Positions 25,749-46,146 of a stretch of 64,000 nt of DNA are shown one piece after another (the stretch's first letter is position 1; each line of letters opens with the position of its first letter). Made by a program: the position numbers and the translations under genes. The notes under the pieces are model-generated. The model was not told where the DNA came from and made no database searches. It saw nothing but the letters and a program-made list of their open reading frames with translations. This DNA comes from Malurus cyaneus samueli (lineage: Eukaryota; Chordata; Aves; Passeriformes; Maluridae), in assembly GCA_009741485.1 (NCBI GenBank), contig CM019218.1, positions 48,475,377 through 48,539,376 on the forward strand. The letters run 5' to 3'.

Positions 25749-28700
25749 TTATTTTACCCTCAATGATGGCTTGAAATCTTGGTCTCTTAGGATTTCATTC
25801 ACTGTGAGTTGCCCTCTGGGAGGCTGCGTTATGGTTTTAAACATTGTGCTCTGATTAGCTAGGACCACGCTGGATGTGTCCCCAGTGGAGATGGCTTTGG
25901 ATTCCAGCTGACCCTTGGTAGATGTGCTGCTACAACTTCCAGGTTCTGGGAAGAAGTAAAATTGTATCTAAGAGTGAAACCAGAACTGAAATGGAGAAAC
26001 ATTCATTTCAGAAGAGAGGACAAGTGCACTTTAAGCTCGAGAGCAATTCTTTCAGGGTAGGAGGAGCTATGCAAGCTAATGAAGATGTTAGCATCATAAA
26101 AGGCATAGGAAAATGACAGGAAACAGAGAGGATTATCTGTGCTTCCAAATGAAATTAATTGTTCTGGTAGTTTTCCATGAGATGAGTTGCCAAAAGAACA
26201 GCCAGATGAGGCAGCAGGAACAGTGGGGAGGGGGAAGAATCATAGCAGTCTGATATGCAAATTTATAGTATTGACACCAATAACTTGAAGGAAAAATGAC
26301 TGCCCTGCCCAGAAGACTTCTAGTTTTGTTCCCTCGGGCAGCTGCTTCCGCGTGGGGTTGTTAAAAGGTACCTGAATTACTGGAATGGGACTTGTGGCAG
26401 CTTCTTTTCCAGTATTTCCCCTCAGGTCTTGCAGAATCCTTTAGGCTGGGCTTTTCAAGACAGCTGGGATCTGTGTTAACAGCACTGTCCCCCAGAGTAT
26501 TCTTGGCGGGGGATGGCTTCGGGTCCCACTCTGAATCAGAAGAGGGAGAAGCCACAGCTGCAGTTTCTCCTTGGTTTGCGTCTTCCAGTTCTAGAAGGCA
26601 TGGAGAGGGCTCACTGCTGGACTCTTGCCTTTTCAGATTTGTCCTGAAAGACCAAAGACCTGGAGGGAAGAGGCCACCAGGCACCACCACAGGGATGGCA
26701 GCAGCAGAAGCACCTTACACAGGCTGATAAGCAGCAGATAGCACCATCACAGTGGTGGTGGAGATGCGGCCAGCAGGGAGAACAGAGCAAGCAGTGCTTG
26801 GCAAGGCTCTGTGCAACACAAACAGGAATCAGGGCTGGCTTAGGACTGCCGGGAAAAATAGAGGAGTTGGTGGCCTGACTTGGTCTGGGCTTCACCCTGC
26901 TGGTGAAGAGCATGTGGATCATCTCCACAATCCTCTCCCACAGGCTAGGAGGGATCCACAGATCCACACCACGGGGCACTTTCACTTGCTTGTCATTCCA
27001 GAACTGGACCATAATTTCTTCATCTTCTGAGACTATTAAGAGAAAAAGTAAGCAGCCATAAGCAGCTGGCCTGCCTGGGCAGTGCACATAGACAGATCAG
27101 GCTTTGCAGCTTTATGGACTTTCAACTCCTGTCATGCAGCAGAATCAACTCTTGCCCCTCTCTAACCCCACAATGACACAGAGGATGAGTCGGCAGCCTA
27201 GACACTATCCTTCCTGGTAGCATCCTTCCTCCCAGTTTGTCATCAGATGAACAAGAAAATGTTGACAGGGTTATTTTTGTTGGTGCTGCCAAAGTTAGCA
27301 GTACTGCTCTAAGAATAGCATTTTGGTAAGTCAGTAGAGCTTGACTGTCAGACATGGGAAAAATGAATGAGCTGTTGAAATTTCCTAAGTCTGGGTGATA
27401 AAATCACCCCCAGTTATACCATTTGGTACAAATGTGAGCATTAAAGCTCAGATGAATGCTTTCTGAAAGTTGTCTCACTTGTATCTGTCATGAAAAGGCC
27501 ACGGTCCTGCACATGGCAGATAGAGCCTGATCCTAGCTACGGACACAGATGATGACATTTTGATGGGTCACAACTTCATTAGGGTCCAACTGGTGACATC
27601 CATTAGCAGTATCCTCAGCTCCTGCAAGCTTGGAGCAACACTAAGCTGCAGTCTGTGCACTGTTATTTCTCTGGCAGCAGCAGGAGTTTGTCCGGACAGC
27701 CTCACTTATCCTGACAGCCAGAGGAACATGAGGAAGAAGAGGGCAGCACCTTTCTTACCTCGTAAGGGGTCTCTTGTCTCAATGCCTGTGAGGACAGTTC
27801 CTGGGCCATACCTGGCCCCATCTGGCTCCCAGGGTGCCAGCACTCTGCCTCCAGGGAGTAAGGAGTGCTTCATCCCGCTTACATGTTCCAGGATGTCATC
27901 TTTTGCTGTTTTTTGCACACGCACTGGTTGCCTTCCATGTGACACAAGTGGTTTGGCCAACTCTACCAGGAACATGCCTCTTTCACTCTGATACCAGGAA
28001 CAAAATAATAATTCTGCTGAAAGACAGTCCATAATGTGCCAGGTAATGGAACTTTCACTAGGACACCATCCTGTGCCTATATGACCAGGCTAAAACAAGC
28101 CTGAACAGCAGCTAAATAGCGTGTGGTGTTAGTTCAGCATTGAGATAGCCCAGAAAAGCCTCTGTGAGACTCACCAGAAAGCAGGATGAGTGAAGCTTAT
28201 GTTGAGATTCACTGCCACTAGGATCTGTGTTTTCTTTCCCTGAGAAAAAACTGTAGACAAGTATGACTGGATTTCACAAACCACGCTGGGTGTGCCAAGG
28301 AACAAGGGACACTGAGGCCATTCAGACCTGCTCTTCAGTCATGGCCAAGTCCTTCCTCATCACATACAACACTAGTTTTGCTTCTTGGGGGGGGTTGTTG
28401 GGAACTTTTATTTTCTTTTATATTAAGGCCTGTCAAGAGGCTTTCCATCAACAATGAGGCGAGGTACTTCCCTGTTCTTGAGAAAGAATAGGCTCTTCTT
28501 TTTGTTAAGTTTGAAGTGCTAACAAACCAATGAATTAAAGCTTTCACTGGCATTTCTGGAAAGACCCTAAGCCATTGGTCTGCGGCCAACTCAAGCTGGA
28601 CGTGTGTACATAAAACACAAGCCCTTTTCCTGAGCTATTGATGGTTCTGTGTCTACACACAACAGCAGCACCTACACTGCTGGCAGCAGCACTCTGGCTG

Positions 28701-29998
28701 GATGGGTCTCGCTCAGTGCCCAGTGCCAGCACAAGCACAGAGCTGCTCAAGCACCAGCAGTCCTGGGATCTGTTCTCTAGTCTCATCAGCTGAACCAAAA
28801 ACTGCTACACTGAACTCAGGTGGTATGTGAGGACTACTCCCTATTGCATATCCCCCCCGCTACCACACAGCAACCATCACTCACTTTTATCTCCTCTTTT
28901 ACTGTACCACAGTAATAAAATCTATCTTGTTCCCTTCTCACCAGCACAGGCACGTTGTTGTCAATGCCCCCTGATCCCTCCAGTCTCTTCTGTGCCAGGC
29001 GAGGGGAGGCGAGGGAGTGGCTAATCCATGGGCACCTTGAAGGAAAGAAAATGGGTCAGCCCTGAAAGAAAGATTCTGTAGATCATGAAAAAAAATAATC
29101 TTGTAAGATTTAAGAACTGGAACACTCCACCTCATTTTGTAGCATTCCCACAGGCCAAACAAATCATGTGGGAAGAAAGAGAAAATGTGCTGGGATAATT
29201 TTTTGATCTTGGGAAAACATTTGTGCCTGCTTTTACTCAGATTTCTTTGGTTTGGGGTTTACAGGAAGTCAGCCAGGGGTGTGGAACTGGAATCCTGGGC
29301 CAGCGTTACCTGCACCAGGCACTTTGCTGTTTACCTGGCAGGATAATGCAACCCTTCAGTTCAGGAGAAAGGATCCATCTCCAGCACAGAACACAACGTA
29401 GGGGCACTCCAGACTACTGGAGCTGATGGTTTACCCTCAAGTGTTCAGGGAACAGCAAAGCAGAGAAGTAAACAACAAAGCTGCTGGCTGATGACAGGTT
29501 CTAGTTCAAAACCGGGAAAATCATCCCCTGTCACAAAGCATTACAAACATTTCACAGAAGATGGCTGCTAATGCAAGATGCTTTTATTTATCTAAATAAT
29601 GTTAAAGGAATGTTGCTTTGATAGGAGGCTTACTCAGGCTTTGCCCTTCATAATCTCTAAGGCAGCAAATTACTTCAGTTAATGCATTTAAAAAACTGCC
29701 AGAGCAGGGGTGGCAAAGCTCAAATGATGTACCAGCTCCTAATTTATTAATCTGAAACACCAGCCTGGTTTATCCTGCTAGATATCATGGAAAAAACCAA
29801 ATCACGGACTCAAACAGGAACTTGATTTTACCTCTGGGGGCTGAGGGGCTCAGCGATCCAGGCAGGATACATTACAAAAGAGCTTCTGCAGCAGGGGTTA
29901 ACTGTACATATGACACTGGAACATGAGAACTTGTCCAGAGCTGGCCTCACACTGCAATACCTGTAACTCCTGGGCAGGGACCCTTCCAAACAAGCCAT
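25749..29998 (-). CDS. C11orf16: C11orf16 orthologue (DUF4537 protein), five coding exons
   Basis: Exons in transcript order: 29998-29832, 29035-28885, 27987-27759, 27032-26372 and 25945-25749, with GT-AG borders and matching phases. The function is unknown in any species. Landmarks: N-terminus MACLEGSLPRSYRYCSV (human has KYCSV); LVRREQDRFYY (human LARREADGFYY); GRVLAPWEPDGARYGPGTVL, the DUF4537 core; EEIMVQFWNDKQVKVP; a cysteine-rich stretch ending GGAWWPL; DSAVNTDP and KYWKRS near the end (human NSAVNTDP, RYWKRN). After allowing for one surplus base in exon 4 the model has 467 codons plus stop, the same length I recall for the human protein. Convergent with AKIP1, downstream of ASCL3 on the same strand. 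Confidence 0.92.
26630..26633 (-). other. C11orf16: Single-base frame break in C11orf16 exon 4
   Basis: The first half of exon 4 (through GGAWWPL) and the second half (ESSSEPSP onward to the donor at 26372) are open in different frames. The switch must fall in the overlap around 26611-26690. Dropping one A from the GAAAAGG run (minus strand; T run at 26630-26633) joins them and gives a model divisible by three. The exact base is inference. Confidence 0.75.
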
Positions 29999-32997
29999 TA
30001 TTGGAAAAGCTGCTACCTGAAGGATTCAGCTGTGATCTGCTGGAAGAGACAACATATTGACATTTCTAACACAAGCAAATGCTGTCCAGTGTACCTCAAG
30101 AAAAAGTGATTTTGATTAATTGTTTTTGTTTGAAAACACTGAATCAAAAATACTCAGACTGGCATTTGGCCAGATAAACCCATATCACTGATTTCAGTGA
30201 TCTTCACTCACCCAAATCCTAACCTGGTGAAGGGGCAGATACACCCAAGGAAACTACAAATACTGTACAAATTTGCTGTGCAAATCCCCCCAGAGAAGAA
30301 TCACTTTCGCCTCCCTCCAACATTTGTCCCTCTGTACCACGCAACTCTCTTTGCTTATACCTAACTCTCCTTTAAAGCTTTCTTGTACACAGACCCAGCC
30401 AAACCTTCCCTGTTTTACAAGCCGAGACAGAAATTATGGCTGAAGTTGACAAGCTGAGTAAACGTGACAGGTTTTGAATGCAATGGTAGATTACATTTTC
30501 CTGTTATTTATTTATAGTGATGTATTAAGAGGAAATATTTTGATTTTTCAGCTGTCCTATCATGTTTTATTAACAGTAGGATTATAGCTTGCAAAGAGAA
30601 AGAATGAGATGCTCAGATGTGACAAGTGATAACTATTCAAAGACTGTCACAGTAAGATCGATGATGTGATGCTATCTCTGGTAATTTCAAAAGATGTAGA
30701 AGACAAGCTTCCATTAATTTTTTTCTTTTTAAATATTGCTTAGAAACATTTAAGATGAAATTTGCATAGAAATTCAACCACATCTAAATTTTAAGTGCTT
30801 AATTTATTTTACAAAATGAAGTTTAAGCACTTATGTTTAGATTATATTTTGTCTCTTATCTAAGAAATATGATCTGAAAGTCTTTTTTATGAACGCCCAG
30901 ATATACATAATTTCAGAAAACTAGCACAGCAAATCCAGCAAGAAGAGTGGATTAACTGCTACAAAATTCATCTTTATGTCACCAAATCAAAACAATATAT
31001 CCACTTGTTTCACAACTGAACAAACTCTCCTGTTATAAACCAAAACAAAATGGAATCTAATATTTTTCAAAGAAAGGCATCTATCACTTCCACATTAAAG
31101 CCCATTTTAACACCATTCAGCTGAGAGTAGGGTCCCTATTTCTTCACAAAACAGTACACTGACACAGGCAATTATGCTGTTTTTTCTGGGTAATTCCAAG
31201 AACTTTGACATAGAAGTACTTCAGACTCACCAGCTATTGGTAACAGCGTATCTGGTCCACGTGGATTTAGTCTGAATGCAGAAATCTCACCCTTTTGCCT
31301 GTTGGACACAGGAAGCCTTTTGCTGCCAGTGTTTCCCAGTTGCTATGGAGGTTGCTACAATTGTTACTCCCAGGATTGGTCATCCTGACCTTTCTGGTTA
31401 AAATCCAGTGGAATGTAACTTCAGAGACGACCATTTGACTGCCACACAATTGCTATGTTTTCAACTCCCCATGGACTTACTGCACTGCAGGGCAAGGAAG
31501 GCATTTTAAGAGAGCTCACTGTCCTCTAGGCTTCTGCCCATGATTGCAGGGCAAAAAGCAGCATCAGAGTTACAGATCAGATTAAGAGGGGGAAAAAAAC
31601 CACCACAGGATGTGACAAATAAATTGGTTTGAAATGTGCATAGAAAGGTTGAAGATTGAACAAACCAAAGTCAAATCACTTTGTAACTTTCTCCTTTTGC
31701 AGTTAAGGGGAAAGGATTAATGAATTCTACTCCTCTCTTACACAGTGCCTATCAAAAATGTCATAACACAGAAATCTACCTGTTATTCTCTGCTGTAATT
31801 GTCATCTCCCTAAAAGAAAGACAAAGAATTTACATTTGTGGGTTGATTTTTTGTTTAGTTAGTTTTGTTTGTGGGTTCTTTTGGGAGGGAGGAAGTGCTT
31901 GGAATACTTAATTGCCATATGTATGCACATTTCAATTCACTGCTATAAACATAATGTAACAGGGTGGGATGGCTGCAGTTAGGGACAAGGATACATCCCT
32001 TGGGAAACCTGTAACCATTTTTTTGTACATTCTGCTGCATGGACAGCCTACAAACTCTCATGCTGTCAGCAGAATTGTTTGGTATCAATGATTCCCTTAC
32101 ATAGAGTAAATGTTAAGGACACCTTAGCAGTTATGAGCTAAACTCTCTTCATCATCTTCACACAGTTGTAATCTATAACACTTAACTGAAGCCACCAGCA
32201 GTATAGAGGAACAGACTGGGAGGTTGGGGAAGACCACTCCAGACCTCAACAATTATCGAAGTCCAAATGTCTTTTTATGCCCATGGCCAAAACCTTGCCA
32301 GCCCTCCTTACTGTGTATTGTGTAAGCAGTCCTAGTAATTTTTAAGGCCACTGACATCTGTACAATCCAGTTTTCAATAGAAATTATGCAAAGTCAAAGG
32401 TTTTTAATGTGATTAAAATTAAAAAAGAAAATGATGGAACAGCACCTGCAAAATTTTATGCACTTCCTGTGTTTAGAGAGCTCCTACCCTACTCTATTTT
32501 TCTTCCTTTTAAACGAAATTATCCTTTCTGTTGGCATCTACCAACACTCCTTGAAACCTTTAAAAGGCATTTTAAAAGAAACACTGGCAATTAGAGTGAA
32601 TATTTTAAGAAAGTGCATGTGAGAGTAAACCACTAACATTACAGAAAAAAAGAAGAATCTCAGTCTCCTAAGTAGCAAGATTTTATTTTAAAGCATGCCG
32701 GTTGTGACGGTACATACAGTTACTTCACACATATAGGTGTTACATTTTTAGCTTGGTGACAAATTTAGAAATGCGTTCTGATTTTCATGAATTAACTTAG
32801 GTCATTCAGCTGAGATTTTCCCAGTTGTCTTTTTTGTATCTAAGTGTAGTTACTATCTGCAATATTAAAGCTCTTGTGTAGGCTGACACTGACGTGTACT
32901 GCGATCTGATCCTAAGAAGTGCCAGGAACACACACGTCATTAACACAGTGGCTACTACATTCCCAGACAGGATACCTTTGTCTTGCTTTGGAACACT
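29999..32997. other. Noncoding interval between C11orf16 and ASCL3
   Basis: Includes the presumed C11orf16 5' flank and the ASCL3 3' UTR. An AATAAA signal on the minus strand is at 32682-32687, about 310 bases past the ASCL3 stop. The 30470-30870 stretch is unusually AT-rich and contains the inverted repeat listed separately. No other gene recognised. Confidence 0.6.
30782..30842. repeat. Imperfect inverted repeat with paired AAGTG motifs
   Basis: The left arm ATCTAAA-TTT-TAAGTGCTTAA and the right arm TTAAGCACTTA-TG-TTTAGAT pair over 18 bases around a small internal mismatch, with a loop of about 20 bases. Each arm carries an NKX2-like core (TTAAGTGC / GCACTTAA). Confidence 0.8.
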
Positions 32998-33537
32998 TCA
33001 GATAGTCTTCAAAACCGAGGTTTGTTTGTTAGTGGCTTTAGATGCTTCGTTTGGCTCCATGACACCTTTTCCTACCAGCACAGAATCAGTGCAGAGCACA
33101 GACTGGAGGTACCTAATGTACTTTATAGCAGCACGGAGGGTCTCCACCTTGCTGAGCCTTTTCTCCAAGTATTCCTTCGGCAGGTGATGCCTCAGCTTGG
33201 CATAGCCTTCATTGACACACTTAACACGTTGCCTTTCCCTCTCATTCCTCTTCCTGATGAAAGCTGACCCATAGGAGTACTCATTTCTGTGGAAACTGGA
33301 ATGGGGCATTTGGTAGGGAAAGGTGCAGGGCTCACCGTAGAAGGTCTCCGCGATGAGATGCTCAGACATGAAAGGAAGCAATGACAAATCTTCAGAGCAA
33401 CAGACCTGGTTTGGTGTTTCTGGGTACACATGAAACGTGACCAGGGGATCTGCACAGAAAGGCCTTGCCAGCTGTATGTGCTGAGTCTCGGCACAGATGA
33501 GGTTACAGTAGCTTTTGCCATCCATCAGGTTCTGCAT
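32998..33537 (-). CDS. ASCL3: Achaete-scute family bHLH transcription factor 3
   Basis: One uninterrupted coding exon of 179 codons. ASCL3 (Sgn1) is a nuclear class II bHLH factor that pairs with E proteins on E-boxes and marks salivary duct progenitors in mammals. The basic region and helix 1 begin about residue 94 (RKRNERERQRVKCVNEGY); helix 2 (KRLSKVETLRAAIKYIRYLQ) ends near 146. This is nearly the mammalian ASCL3 domain. The N-terminal PLVTFHVYPE and NEYSYG also match ASCL3 rather than ASCL1, 2, 4 or 5. The start at 33537 is the longest; the second Met at 33525 aligns better with the mammalian start. An acceptor-like TATTTCCAG ends five bases before the first ATG, suggesting a noncoding 5' exon. 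Intronless coding region is normal for the family. Flanked as in human by C11orf16 and TMEM9B on the same strand. Confidence 0.94.
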   Translation of the reverse strand: MQNLMDGKSYCNLICAETQHIQLARPFCADPLVTFHVYPETPNQVCCSEDLSLLPFMSEHLIAETFYGEPCTFPYQMPHSSFHRNEYSYGSAFIRKRNERERQRVKCVNEGYAKLRHHLPKEYLEKRLSKVETLRAAIKYIRYLQSVLCTDSVLVGKGVMEPNEASKATNKQTSVLKTI

Positions 33538-36500
33538 TTAACCTGGAAATACATAATTACATAACACTTTAAACAACTCATGCTGAACAGTAGAAAAAAA
33601 TCACCTGGTCTTACCAACACTTGGCCTTGCTGCCATCTTCCAGAAGAGATTTTTTTAATACATTTGTGACACTTCAGAATCATGTTGGAAGATTAGGTAG
33701 AACAGGTAACATCCCTTTTGAAAATACAAGAAAGTGCAAGTCAGTCACACTGACTAAATTAATACATAGTGGATATTAATAAAGCTATAAAGTTTCCTAA
33801 AGAAAACAAGCAAGCAGTCTTCTTTCACCTCAGCTTTAGAAATTAGGAGAATCTACCTATATGAACTCCACATAGGTCTAGCTTGCTCCAAATCCACCAG
33901 AACTTACATGTCTACAGACAATAAACAAAGCAGGCCAGCATCTGAGGCATTCTCTCCACCCCTTTCCCCTCCATGAAAAAAACGAAGTCTACAACTCCAG
34001 CAAAAGACTCCTTATTCACACCAAAAAGCCTTCATGACAAATTATCTTCCTCTCTATTCACTTGGTATCTCATTCCATATATTAATTGCATGGAAAACTA
34101 GCAGAGAGAATGGATCTCAATCTTAATTTCATGTCTGTCAAGTATTAGATCCACTCAACATGGTTTACTGTAAGTTTAGAGAATTCAGAAAGAAGAAATC
34201 TAGCAACATCTCATTGGGTCCTTACACTCCTTCTGCACCCACCTGCAGATTAAACACAGATATGAAACACTAAAAACAGTCATACTGCTAGAGGCTTACA
34301 AAATAAACAACTTATTAACTTAAACAACTTATTAAAGGAAAAATGCATGTTCTAGTAATACAAAGAAGGATGGCACACAATTGCTGGAGAAGTGCAAGAA
34401 ACCCGTAAGTCAGAGTCGCCTACCCTCAGAGCCTCTCTTTAGAACAATATTACAGCAGGTGTAACTACTCAAATCACCCTTATGTATTCATTACAAAGAT
34501 AATCTTGCAGTGGTTTGTAAGTAGCTCCATTGTAGTGCCTTCCCAATATCGTTATTCAAACGGCTAAACATCAGCTTAAGTGCTGAGAAAGCAGTGACTG
34601 TTACCTAATAGCTACTTAAAACATATTTGAAATAACCAGTTGATTTTTAAAGCATCACTGGCAGCCATCTTTACAGACTGGAAGCAATACTTGCCTACAG
34701 AGAATTATCCAAAAGTGCTCTTACTCACCATCCACTTAGACATCTATGTATTGCTGTCTAAAGCACTTAGGTTCTATTACATCCTCTAAAATGGAAACCA
34801 CACCTGAACATTAAACGAGGTTACTAAAAACTTCTGGATTCCATACTCACAGAAATCTGGCAAAGCTTCAAATGTTCCAGCCATGGATCCATAATGTAAA
34901 TGGGATCCCCCTAACCCTTCACAAGGATACAGGGATAATGTAATGCAATGTTTTCCAGTGACTTCATACCTGCCACATTCATACTTAATTGCCATATTCA
35001 TACAGAGATTTTTTTGTTGGTATGGACCTATTCTCACAACATATTCTATGAAAATGCATCTGTATGCAGTTGTCTCTTTTTCTAACGCACACAGAATTCG
35101 TAACAGAAATCCTGTGAGTGAAGAAGTCATTTACAGCTGTTAGGCATGAGTGAAAGTCGCATGCATCGTAAACAGGTACCTCTGTAGGTAGGTTGAAAGC
35201 ATGAACACACATCCATTTCACATCAATACACATGCAAAAAAAATTCAGGTGAATATACACTCTTCATAAAATGAAAATAGTAGACAGTCAACTTTTCCAC
35301 TTCTACTTACACAGGTTATTGCCTATAAATGTTCTACTGCTAACAATTTAAAAGCACTGAGAAAGAAAACTCTGCTGTATAGCCAAAAAAAAATTATAGC
35401 ACATCACTCCAGAGCAAGAAACCAAAACCAACACAACCTCTCAAGAAGAGATACTTGCAGTATTTGTTGCTTAGTACTGACACTTTTGCTGTATAACAGC
35501 ATCACATAAAACAGTTACTTGCTGCCTCAACACCTGCAAGAAGTGCAAAATGCAAGAGTTAGGAACATTTTCCTGTTAGACTACAGACTCACCAATCTTC
35601 AAATCCAGGGAAAAAAGACGTGCTATCTTAAGAGTGACGAATACCTGAAAATATCTGAATGATATCCAAAAAGAAAAAAAAAGAAGTTAATGTTCAATTT
35701 TTCTTACACCTTATAAAATAAGAGATCATATTAAATAGGATTCATTTAAAAGCTATGAAAACACTGTTAGTGAATGGCTGATAGAAGCGATTTACAAGAA
35801 CATTGATACTCAATGAAGATCTGTGGCTAGATACAGCAACATGCCAGTCTCTTACCTGAATTATGTATCTTGTTCCACTGAGTCAAAGATTGCTGCAATT
35901 TATAGTCAATTGACAACATGCAAAGTAGCTTACAGTTAGATCTGCTCATTTCTGGTTGGGCTTTTCCACCCACACCACAGCTATGATGGCAACAAAACTT
36001 GGCATTTAGGGCTAGAAATTTTGAAACTGTAATTGAACAAATCCAGATTACCTGAAAAAGTAATCAGGAATGTGGTTTGTTCACTTCCTATTTGCCTTCT
36101 GCTGCAGACTACTAGACTACTACAGGAAAATACTAACCAACATTTTTATAGATTGGCATTTTGTGCTTTAATGTCTAAATATAACAAATCAGCTAAAATT
36201 TAGGTAAACATTCACCATCAAGGCATAAGCAAACTAATTTCCATAGTTTCATTTTAAACACAGAAAAGCAGCATTTATTTAGGAATTTGTGATGGATTTA
36301 TGTCCACTAGAGGTGAGGACCCATATTATTAGTTAGCTTAATGACTTTAAATTCAATCATTATTCCTGTAATTTTGGGAAATTCTCTTAGTGTTAAGCAT
36401 AACATCATATAAAAGGTGCACATTTATATAAAAACAGAGAAGAGTTAAAACAGTGAGCAAATAGCAGCAAGTTTTGCTTAAAAAGAGAAAGTGTGGACTC

Positions 36501-38514
36501 TATAACACAATGTATACATGTATATAGATGCTACAGACATCAGGATATAACTGTCCAGTTGTACAGGTGCAAGAAAATATGACAACTATCTTCAAAATTC
36601 CTACATTTTATGGGATTGACACTTAAGACTATCTCACTAGTTGACCCTTATATAGTATAACCACACAATCAAATCAAAGTATAACCACACAAAAACATCC
36701 AAAACCAAACCAGCTTAGCTTAAAACTTTCAGAGGATACTGAAACACTTGTACTACCAAAAGAGAAACATACATTCAAGTCCCACTTCTTGTGACTGTCA
36801 ACCATCAGGGAAAGATTCAGCTTCTGCTGCCATTGTGTGGGGCCACAGTGATATATCCTGCATTCCCTTTCCCAAGCCAGCTTCAGGCCTCATGGGCAAG
36901 GCAGCCAAGAGGTAGAATGTTCTCCAGGACTGGTAGACAGGGAGATACTCAAGAAACAAGGCATGTATTCAACAAATAGGTTGCATTCTTTTTCTTTAGG
37001 GGACCCTAACCAGTTACTGAACAGCACCAACTGAACAATATCCCACTCATCAGAGCAACATTGAACACAAAAACTGAGCCCAAGCCTGAATTTATTTTTC
37101 TTGTCCCATCAATCCTTGTGCAATTTTTTTTAACTTAAGGCAAGGAATCCTGTGCATCCACCAATTCATCACCAGCTTTAAATCCCTCCAGAAAACTCAC
37201 TTTTGGAAGTCTCCAGGACTGACATGAAAATGAAGCTCTGTATCTGCAAGAGTTCAGTCAGTGCAGAGGTTATGGGGCAACTGTGTTTGCAGCCCTGACC
37301 TGGCAGAGCTATGAGCACAGGTAGAGTGTGTCCCCCAGGCATGGACTAAGCAAGCCAAAGCTGCACCCAGAAACAGAATATTCTTCCATGCACCACATCC
37401 TTCCACACTGGAACTGAAAACTGTCAGACAATAATGTACGTACATATGCACAGCTACATCTGAGTCAGGGTCTAAAAATTTTTTTCAATCAGCAATTTGA
37501 TGAGCCTTTCTTTACCTCATCACTGAACAAGTGCATATTTCTACTCTGAAGCATTTTCAGAGAAGTGCTTTTATAGATGGAATTTACAAGCAGCATAATG
37601 AAGGAGAAAAATGATGACAAACTGATATGCAGATCCATTTTTCAAAAATCAGTTTTATCTTTAATTATTACATTCCAAAGGGGATATATGAAAGTTAGTC
37701 ATCCAGCAACTGTATACCCTCTGAAGAGAGATGAGTACAGAGCCACAGATAAAAAAATACACCTAACTCCCAAGATGACAGGTGCTAGAGGAAGTATGTG
37801 CCTTACACCACCAATGCAAACAAATGCAGTAAGATTTTTATAATAAATATTTCATCATATACTAACTCCTGAGTCCTTACCCATGAAAAGAAAGGGAAAG
37901 ATTTTTTTAAGAGCTATCATACACTTACAATATATTAAGCTATTAAAGGAAAATAGAACAAAATGTCAACACTGTCTTGAATGTGCACTGCATTTGAATT
38001 TATCTACATCACAGTACTTGAAATATGCAGCTCCAGGAGTCAGTGTCCACTTATGTTTTGCCTTAAATCTGCAGACACCACTTGCCATACAAGCATCTTG
38101 AAGGTACGAGTGCAAGAAACCAAATGATGAACACAGACAGCAGGGTTTCATTCTCTGAGACCAAAACTACACTGCAAGACTTTGATTTCCAGTACCTAGC
38201 ATCAATCAGCAGAAAATCCAAGTATATTTACAAAAGGACTTTACATAAAGTGATTAGTGAGTTGTAAGTAATTGCTGTGCTCCCAGGTACTTTTTAACCA
38301 CATAAATAATAGAGAGAAATCTATAGTTAAAAACCACCATAAAGTCACAACTGTAAATAATGTACCACAGTGGCAACCCAAGGTATCTTAGGATTTGTTT
38401 TCTTTTCAGTGTTGTTAGTAAAAGCCATTTGAAAATGTAAAGATTTAAGCTTTTGGTTACCTAATCTTTCTTAACTGCTTCCACTCCAGTACATTCTTTC
38501 GAAGTTCAAATACT
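33538..38514. other. Noncoding interval between TMEM9B 3' end and ASCL3
   Basis: ASCL3 5' flank (possible noncoding exon and promoter not resolved) and intergenic DNA. No exon, RNA gene or mobile element recognised. Confidence 0.55.
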
Positions 38515-38520
38515 TTTATT
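38515..38520 (-). promoter_or_regulatory. TMEM9B: AATAAA polyadenylation signal of TMEM9B
   Basis: AATAAA on the minus strand about 120 bases past the stop codon, implying a short 3' UTR. Longer forms using later signals cannot be excluded. Confidence 0.6.
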
Positions 38521-38640
38521 CTTTTTTTAAATCAATAACAAATCATTCAAGAAAACTCTTCTGAATTGGCAGAATCAGGAAGACTTATGTCAGCTCTTTC
38601 CACTAGTCCACATCCCTGGAGTTATCTCCCCGAGCCCCAA

Positions 38641-46146
<7,506 letters not shown>

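Noticed and set aside
31267..31449. Possible C11orf16 first exon (60-codon minus-strand frame with a GTGAG donor)
   Set aside because: Its donor phase does not fit the next exon; the exon at 29832-29998 fits in phase and sequence.
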